From: Bacillota bacterium
GTDB lineage: Bacteria; Bacillota; Clostridia; Lachnospirales; WQUN01
Direction: 5' to 3'
Assembly: GCA_009782085.1 (NCBI GenBank)
Contig: WQUN01000197.1
Span: 1 to 9,882 of the forward strand
DNA length: 9,882 nt
Shown: in pieces, positions 1 through 5,994 of the stretch
Position numbering within the stretch: position 1 is the stretch's first letter
How the letters are laid out: every line of letters starts with the position of its first letter
The notes under the pieces: generated by a model
Seen by the model: the letters and a program-made list of their open reading frames with translations, nothing else
The model's database searches: none
What the model was told of the DNA's origin: nothing
Made by a program: the position numbers and the translations under genes

Positions 1-1
1 C

Positions 2-964
2 GCGGCGACCGTCGCCGCCTCGGCCGTACTTTTCGGGATCTTCGTCGGCATCGGCTCGCTGTTCGGGAGCGGCGGCATGGGCGTCGGCGTGATTATCTGG
101 CTCGCGGCCACGGGTGTCGTGCGCTTCGCGCTGATGCACTACCTGGGCTATATGGTGAAGGCGGGACATATCGCCGTGATCTCGGAGGCGGTCATGTCCG
201 GGAGCGTCCCCGAAGACCCATGGGCCGCCGGCAAGGCGATGGTGAAGGAGCGCTTCGTAACCGCGAACGTCTACTTCGCGGTCGACAAGCTCGTCGGCGG
301 GGCCGTCAGAGAGCTTCAGAGGGTCGTGCAAAAGGTCGGGAACCTGTTCGGCGCGGTCCCCGGCATGGACGCCGTCGTTAAGCTCGGAAAATTCTTCATA
401 GATCTCTCGCTGGGTTACATAGACGAGTGCTGCCTGGGCTGGACTTTCGCGCACAAGGAGCAGGACGTGTGGAAGAGCGCGGCGGACGGGGTCGTGATCT
501 ACGCGCAGAACTGGAAGGAGCTCCTGAAAAACGCCGCGAAGATCATGGTCACTGTCATCGTCGCGCTGGCGGTATGCACCCTGGCGCTGTTCCTTGTAAT
601 TGGGCTGCTGTTCAGGCTGTTCCACTGGAGCGGGATCATCGCGTTCATATTCGCCCTGATGATCGCCCTGGCGATAAAATACGCCTTCGTGGACAGTTGG
701 ATCTTGGTCGGCACGATGTTCGTCTACATGAAGGCCGCTCAGACGACCGTTATCACCTACGACCTCTACGGCAGGCTCTGCGGCATGTCGACGAGGTTCA
801 AGGAGTTGTTCGGCAAGGCCGGGGCCGCGCCAGGCCCGGCCCGCGCGGAGGCCGCGGCCGCCAATGGCCCGCCGGACGGGGACAAACCCGTGTTCTGCGG
901 GCAATGCGGCGCGAAAAATAAGCCCGGCGTCAAATTCTGCGGAGAATGCGGCGCGAAGCTATAA
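2..964 (+). CDS. Multi-pass membrane protein with C-terminal zinc ribbon, 5' end outside window
   Basis: The frame is open from base 2 to the TAA at 962-964, so the true start probably lies left of the window; the first internal Met is at 77 and has no convincing ribosome site. Counting from that Met, there is a hydrophobic stretch at the N terminus, then a soluble amphipathic region with the motif GYIDECCLGW, then two or more membrane segments around residues 157-180 and 187-218. An Ala/Pro-rich linker follows and then a C-terminal zinc ribbon with C274, C277, C288 and C291 (CxxC-x10-CxxC). It resembles uncharacterised clostridial membrane proteins carrying a terminal zinc ribbon. Zinc-ribbon membrane proteins of this sort are known near SPFH/PspA-type envelope genes (B. 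subtilis ydjGHI), but no such neighbour is visible here. No catalytic motif is seen. The next gene starts 19 bp downstream, so the two are probably cotranscribed. Confidence 0.85.
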   Translation, partial: AATVAASAVLFGIFVGIGSLFGSGGMGVGVIIWLAATGVVRFALMHYLGYMVKAGHIAVISEAVMSGSVPEDPWAAGKAMVKERFVTANVYFAVDKLVGGAVRELQRVVQKVGNLFGAVPGMDAVVKLGKFFIDLSLGYIDECCLGWTFAHKEQDVWKSAADGVVIYAQNWKELLKNAAKIMVTVIVALAVCTLALFLVIGLLFRLFHWSGIIAFIFALMIALAIKYAFVDSWILVGTMFVYMKAAQTTVITYDLYGRLCGMSTRFKELFGKAGAAPGPARAEAAAANGPPDGDKPVFCGQCGAKNKPGVKFCGECGAKL

Positions 965-983
965 TCGACAGGAGGATACATAT

Positions 984-1505
984 ATGACGCAATATTGCAC
1001 CGAATGCGGCGCTGTCATAGAGCCGGGCAAAAAATTCTGCGTAAGCTGCGGAGCGAAGGTCGAGGCCGCGGAACCGGCCGTGGCGGAAGCGCCGGCAGCC
1101 GCGGTCCCGTCCCAGCCCGCGCCCGCGGCAGCGGTCCCGTCCCAGCCCGCGCCGGCGGCGTACTCCAAGCCGGCCGAAATCCCGTATGTCCAGCTGGCCA
1201 AGGCCCCCTCCCCGCCTCCGCCGGCCCACGTGAAGGAAGAGCCGAAGTTCATCGGCTTTTTCTGGAGCTTCGGCTGCCTGTTTTTGATGAACATACCGAT
1301 ACTGGGCCTTGTCATATCGCTGATCTGGGGCTTTAAACGGGCGCCGAGGAACCGGAGCAATCTGGCCAGGGCGATGATCTTCATCAACCTGATCTGGCTC
1401 GCCGTGCTGGTCTTCGCGGCCATATCGGTTCACTCGGTCATGCATGAAATCTACGTGAACACCGGCACGAACTTTTCGATTTTAGGATTCAAGCTGTTCA
1501 AATGA
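984..1505 (+). CDS. Two-pass membrane protein with N-terminal zinc ribbon
   Basis: The start is the ATG at 984, eight bases after a full AGGAGG at 970-975; an open frame continues further upstream but overlaps the previous gene and lacks a ribosome site. The 173-residue product begins with a zinc ribbon (C5, C8, C19, C22). A Pro/Ala-rich linker (about residues 28-85) follows and contains an exact ten-residue duplication. Two membrane segments lie at about 91-116 and 130-149, with a short polar tail. The topology suggests a cytoplasmic ribbon tethered by a flexible linker to a membrane hairpin. No enzymatic motif is visible and I do not recognise a named family beyond a zinc-ribbon membrane protein. 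It sits in tandem between two other ribbon genes, suggesting a shared process, perhaps an envelope-associated complex; that is inference. Confidence 0.85.
   Translation: MTQYCTECGAVIEPGKKFCVSCGAKVEAAEPAVAEAPAAAVPSQPAPAAAVPSQPAPAAYSKPAEIPYVQLAKAPSPPPPAHVKEEPKFIGFFWSFGCLFLMNIPILGLVISLIWGFKRAPRNRSNLARAMIFINLIWLAVLVFAAISVHSVMHEIYVNTGTNFSILGFKLFK
1101..1160 (+). repeat. 30-bp tandem duplication inside the Pro/Ala linker
   Basis: Two adjacent 30-bp units (1101-1130 and 1131-1160), each beginning GCGGTCCCGTCCCAGCCCGC, are almost identical and encode AVPSQPAPAA twice. The duplication keeps frame, so it lengthens the flexible linker of the zinc-ribbon membrane protein without breaking it. Its near-identity suggests a recent slippage or recombination event. 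Confidence 0.85.
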
Positions 1506-1508
1506 ATA

Positions 1509-1575
1509 ATACCGGATGCAGAAAACATTTGCCGACTACGTGACAGAGGAGGCTAATGTTTTCGCACTCCGGTAT
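1509..1575. repeat. Palindromic intergenic element, copy 1
   Basis: The outer arms ATACCGG and CCGGTAT are perfect inverted repeats. Inside them GAAAACATT and AATGTTTTC pair, as do GCC and GGC next to the loop, leaving a purine-rich loop of about 17 bases that includes AGAGGAGG. The whole folds as a long imperfect hairpin in RNA or ssDNA. It begins 3 bp after the stop of the upstream gene and ends just before the ribosome site of the next. It closely matches 2206-2270 and more loosely 2374-2428. Confidence 0.85.
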
Positions 1576-1592
1576 AAAAAGGGGGCGCCGAT

Positions 1593-2030
1593 ATGGCGGA
1601 AGCGGCCGATACGGCTGTTTTGAACATAGCGGAGGAACTCGGCGCGGCGGAGGGCAGGCTGACGGCCCTTGACGCCGATCGTTTCAGCGTTCTGGCGGAG
1701 ATCGGCGAAAAGGCCCTGCCGGAACTGCGCGATAGGGAGGAGTTCGCCGGGCAGATAGGAAGATTGGACGGGATAGAAAAGGAATCCGCCGCCCTCAAAG
1801 AGCGCGCGGAAGCGCTGAAGATCGAAAAGGAGCGGCTGGAGCGGGAAGAGCGGGAGCGGATCGCCAGCCTGACCTGCTATGCTTGCAAAACCGTCAACCC
1901 GGACGGCGCGAAGTTCTGCGAGGAGTGCGGGGCTAAGCTGGGCGAGCCGCCGCGGGAATATTGCAGGGCCTGCGCCACGATGAACATGCCGAATATGAAG
2001 TTCTGCGGCGAATGCGGGACGAAGCTGTAG
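1593..2030 (+). CDS. Coiled-coil protein with two C-terminal zinc ribbons
   Basis: The start is the ATG at 1593, preceded by the purine run AAAAAGGGGG at 1576-1585. The 145-residue soluble product has a predominantly helical, charged N-terminal half with a likely coiled coil at about residues 45-92 (Glu/Lys/Arg-rich with regular Leu/Ala). Two zinc ribbons follow: C95, C98, C109, C112 and C124, C127, C138, C141, both CxxC-x10-CxxC. No signal peptide or membrane segment is seen, so it is probably cytoplasmic. This coiled-coil plus double-ribbon layout is typical of small uncharacterised zinc-ribbon proteins; no enzyme activity can be assigned. It may act as an adaptor binding nucleic acid or protein, but that is speculation. 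Its last codons are part of a DNA unit tandemly repeated beyond the stop. Confidence 0.85.
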   Translation: MAEAADTAVLNIAEELGAAEGRLTALDADRFSVLAEIGEKALPELRDREEFAGQIGRLDGIEKESAALKERAEALKIEKERLEREERERIASLTCYACKTVNPDGAKFCEECGAKLGEPPREYCRACATMNMPNMKFCGECGTKL

Positions 2031-2106
2031 CCGACGGTAATACGAGCGAATGCGGGACGAAGCTGTAGCCGACGTTAATACAAGCGAATGCGGGGCGAAG
2101 CTGCAG
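2008..2106 (+). repeat. 38-bp tandem repeat copying the 3' end of the zinc-ribbon gene
   Basis: Units begin at 2008, 2046 and 2084 (period 38), each starting GCGAATGCGG; the third is partial. The first unit contains the terminal codons (ECGTKL) and TAG stop of the zinc-ribbon gene. The second repeats both outside the gene, and the third has diverged (TAG is now CAG). It looks like a slippage or recombination duplication of the gene end. The later copies have no start codon and are not coding on their own. Confidence 0.85.
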
Positions 2107-2123
2107 CATATGCCAAAGCAACC

Positions 2124-2201
2124 GCCCGTTGTCATTCTGAGGCGAAGCCGAAGAATCTTGGATCCTTCGCTTCGCTCAGGATGACATACGGGCATTTTTT
2201 T
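2124..2201 (+). terminator. Long palindrome with T-run, probable intrinsic terminator built on a dispersed repeat
   Basis: GCCCGT at 2124-2129 pairs with ACGGGC at 2188-2193. Inside them GTCAT (2131-2135) pairs with ATGAC (2181-2185), CTGAG with CTCAG, and GCGAAG with CTTCGC. Seven Ts follow at 2195-2201. The core, GTCATTCTGAG to CTCAGGATGAC, is a family of intergenic repeats dispersed in many bacterial genomes; read on the other strand it gives the familiar spurious peptide HPERSEGSK. Here its stem is extended by the outer GCCCGT/ACGGGC pairs and a U-tract, so it could end transcription from the zinc-ribbon genes and isolate the export operon. Confidence 0.75.
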
Positions 2202-2205
2202 GTCT

Positions 2206-2270
2206 ATACCGGATGCGGAAAACATTTGCCGACGACGTGGCAGAGGAGGCTAATGTTTTCGCACTCCGGT
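2206..2270. repeat. Palindromic intergenic element, copy 2
   Basis: It differs from copy 1 at only a few positions across about 62 bases, with the same ACCGG...CCGGT ends, the same GAAAACATT/AATGTTTTC inner stem and the same purine-rich loop. It begins 5 bp after the T-run of the probable terminator, so two unrelated hairpins are joined end to end. Confidence 0.85.
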
Positions 2271-2290
2271 CTAATTCATAAAGTTCACAC

Positions 2291-2334
2291 TTTGTTTACC
2301 GTTTGTTTACCCTTTCCATCACATATCCATCACA
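2291..2334 (+). promoter_or_regulatory. Two pairs of 11-bp-period direct repeats, probable OmpR-family operator
   Basis: TTTGTTTACC occurs at 2291-2300 and 2302-2311, and TCCATCACA at 2315-2323 and 2326-2334; both pairs have a period of exactly 11 bp. The first pair contains TGTTTA-N5-TGTTTA, the form of the enterobacterial PhoP box, and 11-bp direct repeats are the usual site type for OmpR/PhoB-family dimers. The block ends 9 bp before a GATAAT box, and no TTGACA-like -35 is present, as expected for an activator-dependent promoter. The response regulator encoded in this window is of that family and is the obvious candidate ligand, but binding is inferred. Confidence 0.6.
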
Positions 2335-2343
2335 ATCCCCCCC

Positions 2344-2349
2344 GATAAT
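2344..2349 (+). promoter_or_regulatory. Candidate -10 box of the export operon
   Basis: GATAAT matches the TATAAT consensus at five of six positions. It lies just downstream of the direct-repeat block and about 115 bp before the adaptor start codon, giving an untranslated leader of roughly 105-110 bases that would contain palindromic element copy 3. No good -35 is found at the usual distance. Confidence 0.45.
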
Positions 2350-2373
2350 CATTTGTGAGATAAGCTATATACA

Positions 2374-2428
2374 GCGGACGCTGAAAACGTTTGCCGGCGG
2401 CATAGGGCTAATGTTTTCGCTCTCCGGC
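2374..2428. repeat. Palindromic intergenic element, copy 3 (diverged, short loop)
   Basis: It keeps the arms GAAAACGTTTGCC and GGCTAATGTTTTCGC and the terminal CCGG-like ends, but the loop is shortened to about 10 bases and lacks the AGGAGG found in the other copies. The 3' arm differs from copies 1 and 2 at one base only, the 5' arm at about four. It lies in the predicted leader of the adaptor mRNA, 22 bp before the ribosome site at 2451, so it could form a 5'-UTR hairpin. Confidence 0.7.
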
Positions 2429-2463
2429 ATAGCGGAATCCCGCAACCTTTAGGAGGGGCTGGA

Positions 2464-4656
2464 ATGAGAAAAACCAAGATATTACCCGTTTTTTTAGCAA
2501 CCGCCGCCGCGCTGGCGCTGTTCACGGGCTGCGCGCAGCAGGCGGTCGCGACGGCCTCCAAGACCGCCACGCAGCAGATCTCGACGGGGGACCTCGTGGT
2601 CGGCCTCGGCGCCGACGGGCGCGTGGCTCTGCCGGTCACGAACCTGAACTTCGGCGTCGACGGGACGGTCAGCAAGATCTGCGTCGCCGTGGGCGATTCG
2701 GTCAAAACGGGCGACCTGGTCGCCGAACTGGACGATTCGGACTATCAGTTCAACATCACCAGCGCCCAGAACAACGTCACAAAATCCCAGACGGCCTATG
2801 ACAACGCCGTCAGCCAGTACAACTACAGCGTTTTGAGCGACCAGAACGAGATCGACAAGCTGCAGCGCACGATAAACGCGGGTTTCGACGACTACTCGTA
2901 TCAGACGGCCGTCTCGGACGCCCAGACTGCCCTGTCGCGCCGGAAAGACGACCTGGCCAAGGCCCAGGCTGCCGCCGACAATCCCTTTGACCCCTATACA
3001 TATGACAACCAGATCGCCGACGCGCAAAAGACCCTGGACACAAAGCAAAAAGATTTCGACGACGCACAGGCCGCTCAGCTGGCGACCTTCGACGATTACA
3101 CATACCAAAACGCCATCTCCGACGCGAAGATAAACCTCGACCGCAAGACCGCGGCCCTGCAGACCGCCGTAGCCAACGCCGGGGCTTTTGACAGCTATCA
3201 GTACGACAACGCGATAGCCAACGCCCAGACGACCCTTTCGCGCCGGCAGTCCGACTACGACGACGCCCAGAAAGCCTACAACGACGCGGTGAACGCGGTC
3301 GTCAGCGATTCCGTCAGCCAGGCGCTCGACAACGCCCTGAACAACTATTATCTCGCGCAGTCCGACTACAACGCCGACCCGACGGACGCCAGCCTCAAGG
3401 CGGCCCTCAGCGCCGCGAACGACAAGCTGACCGCGGCGCAGGACAACTACGACAAGGCCGTAAGCGCGAACAATTCCGCGGTCACCGCCGCAAACACAAA
3501 GCTGCAGACCGCGAAGAACGCCGTGGACGACGCCCAGAAGGCCCTGGACAACGCCAACACGGACAAGGCCCGGGCGCAGGCGTCCTTCGAGAGCGGCGTC
3601 GCCGACAGCACGGCGAGCGCCAGGCAGGCCGCGGACGACGCCCAGCGCCAGTACGACAAGGCCAAGACCGAGCTGGAACGCGCCATAGCGGCGAACAACG
3701 ACACAAAGAACACGGCTTACGCCGCGGCGAAGGACGCGCTGGACGCCGCCCAGGCAAGCCTTGACAAGCTTAAGACCGACAAGGAGCGCGCGCAGGCCCA
3801 GGCGGCGAGCGACGCCGCGGATAAGTTAAAGAGCGCGCAGCAGGCGTTCAGCGACGCGCAGGAAAGCCTAAACAAGGCGATGACGAGCCTGTCGAAGGCG
3901 AAATCGGACTACGCCCAGACTATCTCCGACACGACGGTCTCGCTGCAGCTGAAACAGATCAGCGCCGACATGAACAAGAACTCCAACGATTCGGTCTCCA
4001 GCGCGAATTTCACGCTCGAGGAGGCCAAGATCGCATTGGACAAGGCGCAGGCCAACCTCAAACAGGTAAAGCTGTACGCGCCGATCGACGGGCAGATACT
4101 GAGCATATCCAAGAACGTCGGTGAGAAAGTCACCGCCTCGGCCAACTCGCCCGGCCAGATGATATTCGGAACGGGCGAAAGCGGCAACAACTTCATGACT
4201 CTCTGCGACGTGACCAAGATCTACCTGACCGCGAGCATCACCGAGGGCGACATAGTAGGCGTCACAAAGGGGATGCCCATCCGGGTCACTATCGACGCCA
4301 TAGGCGCGGACGTGTTCACCGGCACCGTGACCAATATAAACAGCATCCCGACCACAGATTCCAACGGCATCACGACCTATACCGTCACCTGTATGCTGGA
4401 CGACACCTCCGACGTCATCAAGGACGGCATGAACGCCTACATCACCTTCGTCAAGAAGGAGGACAAAAACGTGCTGCTCGTCCCGAACAAGGCGGTGTTC
4501 ATGGAGGACAGCCTCCAGTACGTGAACGTCGTCAAAGCGGACGGAACCTATGAGAAGCGCAAGGTCGTCCTGGGCCTGTCCAACGGCGTGCAGACGGAGG
4601 TCACCAGCGGGCTTCAGGCGGGCGAGAACGTCCTTGTCGGGAAGGTGAGCTCATGA
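2464..4656 (+). CDS. Lipoprotein membrane-fusion (adaptor) subunit of a MacAB-like ABC exporter, greatly extended coiled coil
   Basis: The ATG at 2464 follows AGGAGGGG at 2451. The 730-residue product begins with a lipoprotein signal (basic start, hydrophobic core, lipobox FTGC with C23), so it is anchored outside the cytoplasmic membrane. The first half of a lipoyl-like barrel-sandwich domain is at about 45-95 (GTVSKICVAVGDSVKTGDLV). A very long Ala/Asp/Lys/Gln-rich coiled coil spans about 97-533. The second lipoyl half is at about 535-575 (LYAPIDGQIL), then a beta-barrel (577-660) and a membrane-proximal domain to the end. This order is that of MacA/YknX/HlyD-type adaptors that couple a permease to substrate export. 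MacA itself is about 370 residues, so nearly all the extra length is in the hairpin. Four 33-34-residue repeats starting F-D-x-Y-x-Y lie at 141, 175, 209 and 242. Its stop overlaps the permease start by ATGA, implying translational coupling. The substrate is unknown. Confidence 0.93.
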   Translation: MRKTKILPVFLATAAALALFTGCAQQAVATASKTATQQISTGDLVVGLGADGRVALPVTNLNFGVDGTVSKICVAVGDSVKTGDLVAELDDSDYQFNITSAQNNVTKSQTAYDNAVSQYNYSVLSDQNEIDKLQRTINAGFDDYSYQTAVSDAQTALSRRKDDLAKAQAAADNPFDPYTYDNQIADAQKTLDTKQKDFDDAQAAQLATFDDYTYQNAISDAKINLDRKTAALQTAVANAGAFDSYQYDNAIANAQTTLSRRQSDYDDAQKAYNDAVNAVVSDSVSQALDNALNNYYLAQSDYNADPTDASLKAALSAANDKLTAAQDNYDKAVSANNSAVTAANTKLQTAKNAVDDAQKALDNANTDKARAQASFESGVADSTASARQAADDAQRQYDKAKTELERAIAANNDTKNTAYAAAKDALDAAQASLDKLKTDKERAQAQAASDAADKLKSAQQAFSDAQESLNKAMTSLSKAKSDYAQTISDTTVSLQLKQISADMNKNSNDSVSSANFTLEEAKIALDKAQANLKQVKLYAPIDGQILSISKNVGEKVTASANSPGQMIFGTGESGNNFMTLCDVTKIYLTASITEGDIVGVTKGMPIRVTIDAIGADVFTGTVTNINSIPTTDSNGITTYTVTCMLDDTSDVIKDGMNAYITFVKKEDKNVLLVPNKAVFMEDSLQYVNVVKADGTYEKRKVVLGLSNGVQTEVTSGLQAGENVLVGKVSS
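2884..3288 (+). repeat. Four 33-34-residue repeats in the adaptor coiled coil
   Basis: Within the adaptor, units starting at residues 141, 175, 209 and 242 share F-D-x-Y-x-Y, then an Ala/Ile-x-Asp/Asn-Ala stretch, then Leu-x-x-Arg/Lys. The DNA copies are diverged, so the duplications are old. They suggest that the hairpin was lengthened by adding whole segments. Confidence 0.75.
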
Positions 4657-5957
4657 AGCCGTTAGAGATCGTCAGAAGTATGCTTCTTTCGGTCGCCTCC
4701 AACAAATTCAGGGTGATCCTGACCTCGCTGGGCATAATCATCGGCACGTTCACGATCATCATGGTCGTAGGCATAGGCAAGGCCAGCTCGGACGCGGTCA
4801 CGGAGCAGTACAAGCGTCTCTCCGTCGAGACGATCACCATCACCCGCGCCAACAACGCCGTGCGCGTGAACATGGGGCGGGACCGCTCCATCTCGATGGG
4901 CAAGTCCCTCACGAAGGACCTGGCCATGGCCATGCCCGACAGCCTCGACCACGTGCGGAACGTCGGCGTGAGCACATCGACATCCAGCCCCGTCACCTAC
5001 GGCTCGACGAGCCAAACGGTGAACGTGATGGGCATCACGGAGTCCTACGCCGAAATAACGCACCTGAACACCGAATACGGCGACATGTTCACCGACGAGG
5101 ACGGGACTCTGCGCAACAAGGTCGTCGTCCTGGGCCACGACGTGGCCGCGGCGCTCTTCGGGGAGGACGGCTATCCGGACTGCGTCGGCGAAAAGGTGTT
5201 CATAAAGGGCCTCTCCTTCACGGTCGTCGGCGTGCTCGAGCGCGTCGGCGGCACCGGCGGCATCGCCGCGGCGAGCGCGCGCGGAAACAACAGCGGAGGC
5301 GGCGCGGCGACGCCCGACGGAATGGTATACGTCCCGTACGACATAGCTTTGAAATACACCTCCGGCTCGGGCGGCTCCCGCGGGGGCGTGAACATACAGA
5401 TGATCAACGCCACGGCGACGACGACCTTTGTGGCCCTGGCGGACAGTATCAAGACGGTGCCCGCGGCGATGACGGAGATACAGGACTACATCTACGGCAT
5501 CGTGGGCGACTACACCTCCTACAGCGTGGTGGACGCGGGCAACACGCTCAGCTCCGCGCTCGAGACGTCGAACACCATGAGCAACCTGCTGATGGTCGTG
5601 GCGGCCATAGTCCTCATCGTCAGCGGCATCGGCATCATGAACGTGCTGATGGTCGCGGTCAAGGAGCGGACGCGGGAGATCGGCATACTGAAAAGCATTG
5701 GCGCGGCCAGGCACGTGATACTGCTGGAATTCCTGCTGGAAGCGGTGTTCATCAGCATAGTCGGCGGCCTGCTGGGAGTGGCCATGAGCTATTTCGCGCC
5801 GATGTTCCTGACGTATCTGAACGTGCAGTTCAGCCCGTCGGTCTACGGGCTGCTGCTGGGATTCCTCTTCTCGGTGGCGACGGGCGTGTTCTTCGGGTAT
5901 TACCCGGCGCTGAAGGCGTCGAAGCTGAAACCGATCGAGGCGCTGAACGCGGAGTAA
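4653..5957 (+). CDS. MacB/FtsX-family ABC exporter permease
   Basis: The start ATG at 4653 lies inside the ATGA overlap with the adaptor stop. The 434-residue protein has the MacB-type layout: one membrane segment near the N terminus (about 21-41), a large extracellular MacB periplasmic-core-like domain (42-305), then three membrane segments (about 312-335, 357-383, 398-421). The conserved KERTREIGILKSIGA segment after the second membrane helix is typical of FtsX/MacB permeases and contacts the ATPase. Unlike proteobacterial MacB it has no fused ATPase domain; the nucleotide-binding subunit is the separate gene at 7380. A Gly/Ser/Ala-rich loop at residues 199-219 of the extracellular domain is probably a disordered insertion. 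In this family the permease works by mechanotransmission with the adaptor, pushing substrate from the outer face of the membrane. The substrate cannot be read from sequence; antimicrobial peptides, toxins or lipids are typical for relatives. Confidence 0.93.
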   Translation: MKPLEIVRSMLLSVASNKFRVILTSLGIIIGTFTIIMVVGIGKASSDAVTEQYKRLSVETITITRANNAVRVNMGRDRSISMGKSLTKDLAMAMPDSLDHVRNVGVSTSTSSPVTYGSTSQTVNVMGITESYAEITHLNTEYGDMFTDEDGTLRNKVVVLGHDVAAALFGEDGYPDCVGEKVFIKGLSFTVVGVLERVGGTGGIAAASARGNNSGGGAATPDGMVYVPYDIALKYTSGSGGSRGGVNIQMINATATTTFVALADSIKTVPAAMTEIQDYIYGIVGDYTSYSVVDAGNTLSSALETSNTMSNLLMVVAAIVLIVSGIGIMNVLMVAVKERTREIGILKSIGAARHVILLEFLLEAVFISIVGGLLGVAMSYFAPMFLTYLNVQFSPSVYGLLLGFLFSVATGVFFGYYPALKASKLKPIEALNAE

Positions 5958-5994
5958 GCGGAAAAGAAATGATAATTTTAGAGGGGGCATACCC

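Noticed and set aside
1545..1558. AGAGGAGG plus ATG inside the palindrome as a translation start
   Set aside because: The spacing to ATG is only three bases, the frame differs from the real gene at 1593, and copy 3 lacks the AGGAGG. It may be chance or part of the loop structure.
1516..1623. Small open frame through palindromic element copy 1 (starting MQKTFADYVTEE) and a matching one in copy 2
   Set aside because: Both frames read KTFAD-x-V-x-EEANVFALR, but the three base differences between copies within this stretch all change the amino acid, and the frames run into unrelated sequence. No ribosome site precedes them. The similarity is explained by the DNA palindrome.
1536..2225. Minus-strand open frame of 229 codons starting MFSASGIDKK
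   Set aside because: It runs antisense to the zinc-ribbon gene, includes the HPERSEGSK peptide that is an artefact of a dispersed repeat, and has no supporting domain.
2124..2428. CRISPR array or integron attachment sites from the repeated palindromes
   Set aside because: The copies are irregularly spaced, differ in sequence and loop length, and have no uniform spacers, cas genes or integrase nearby.
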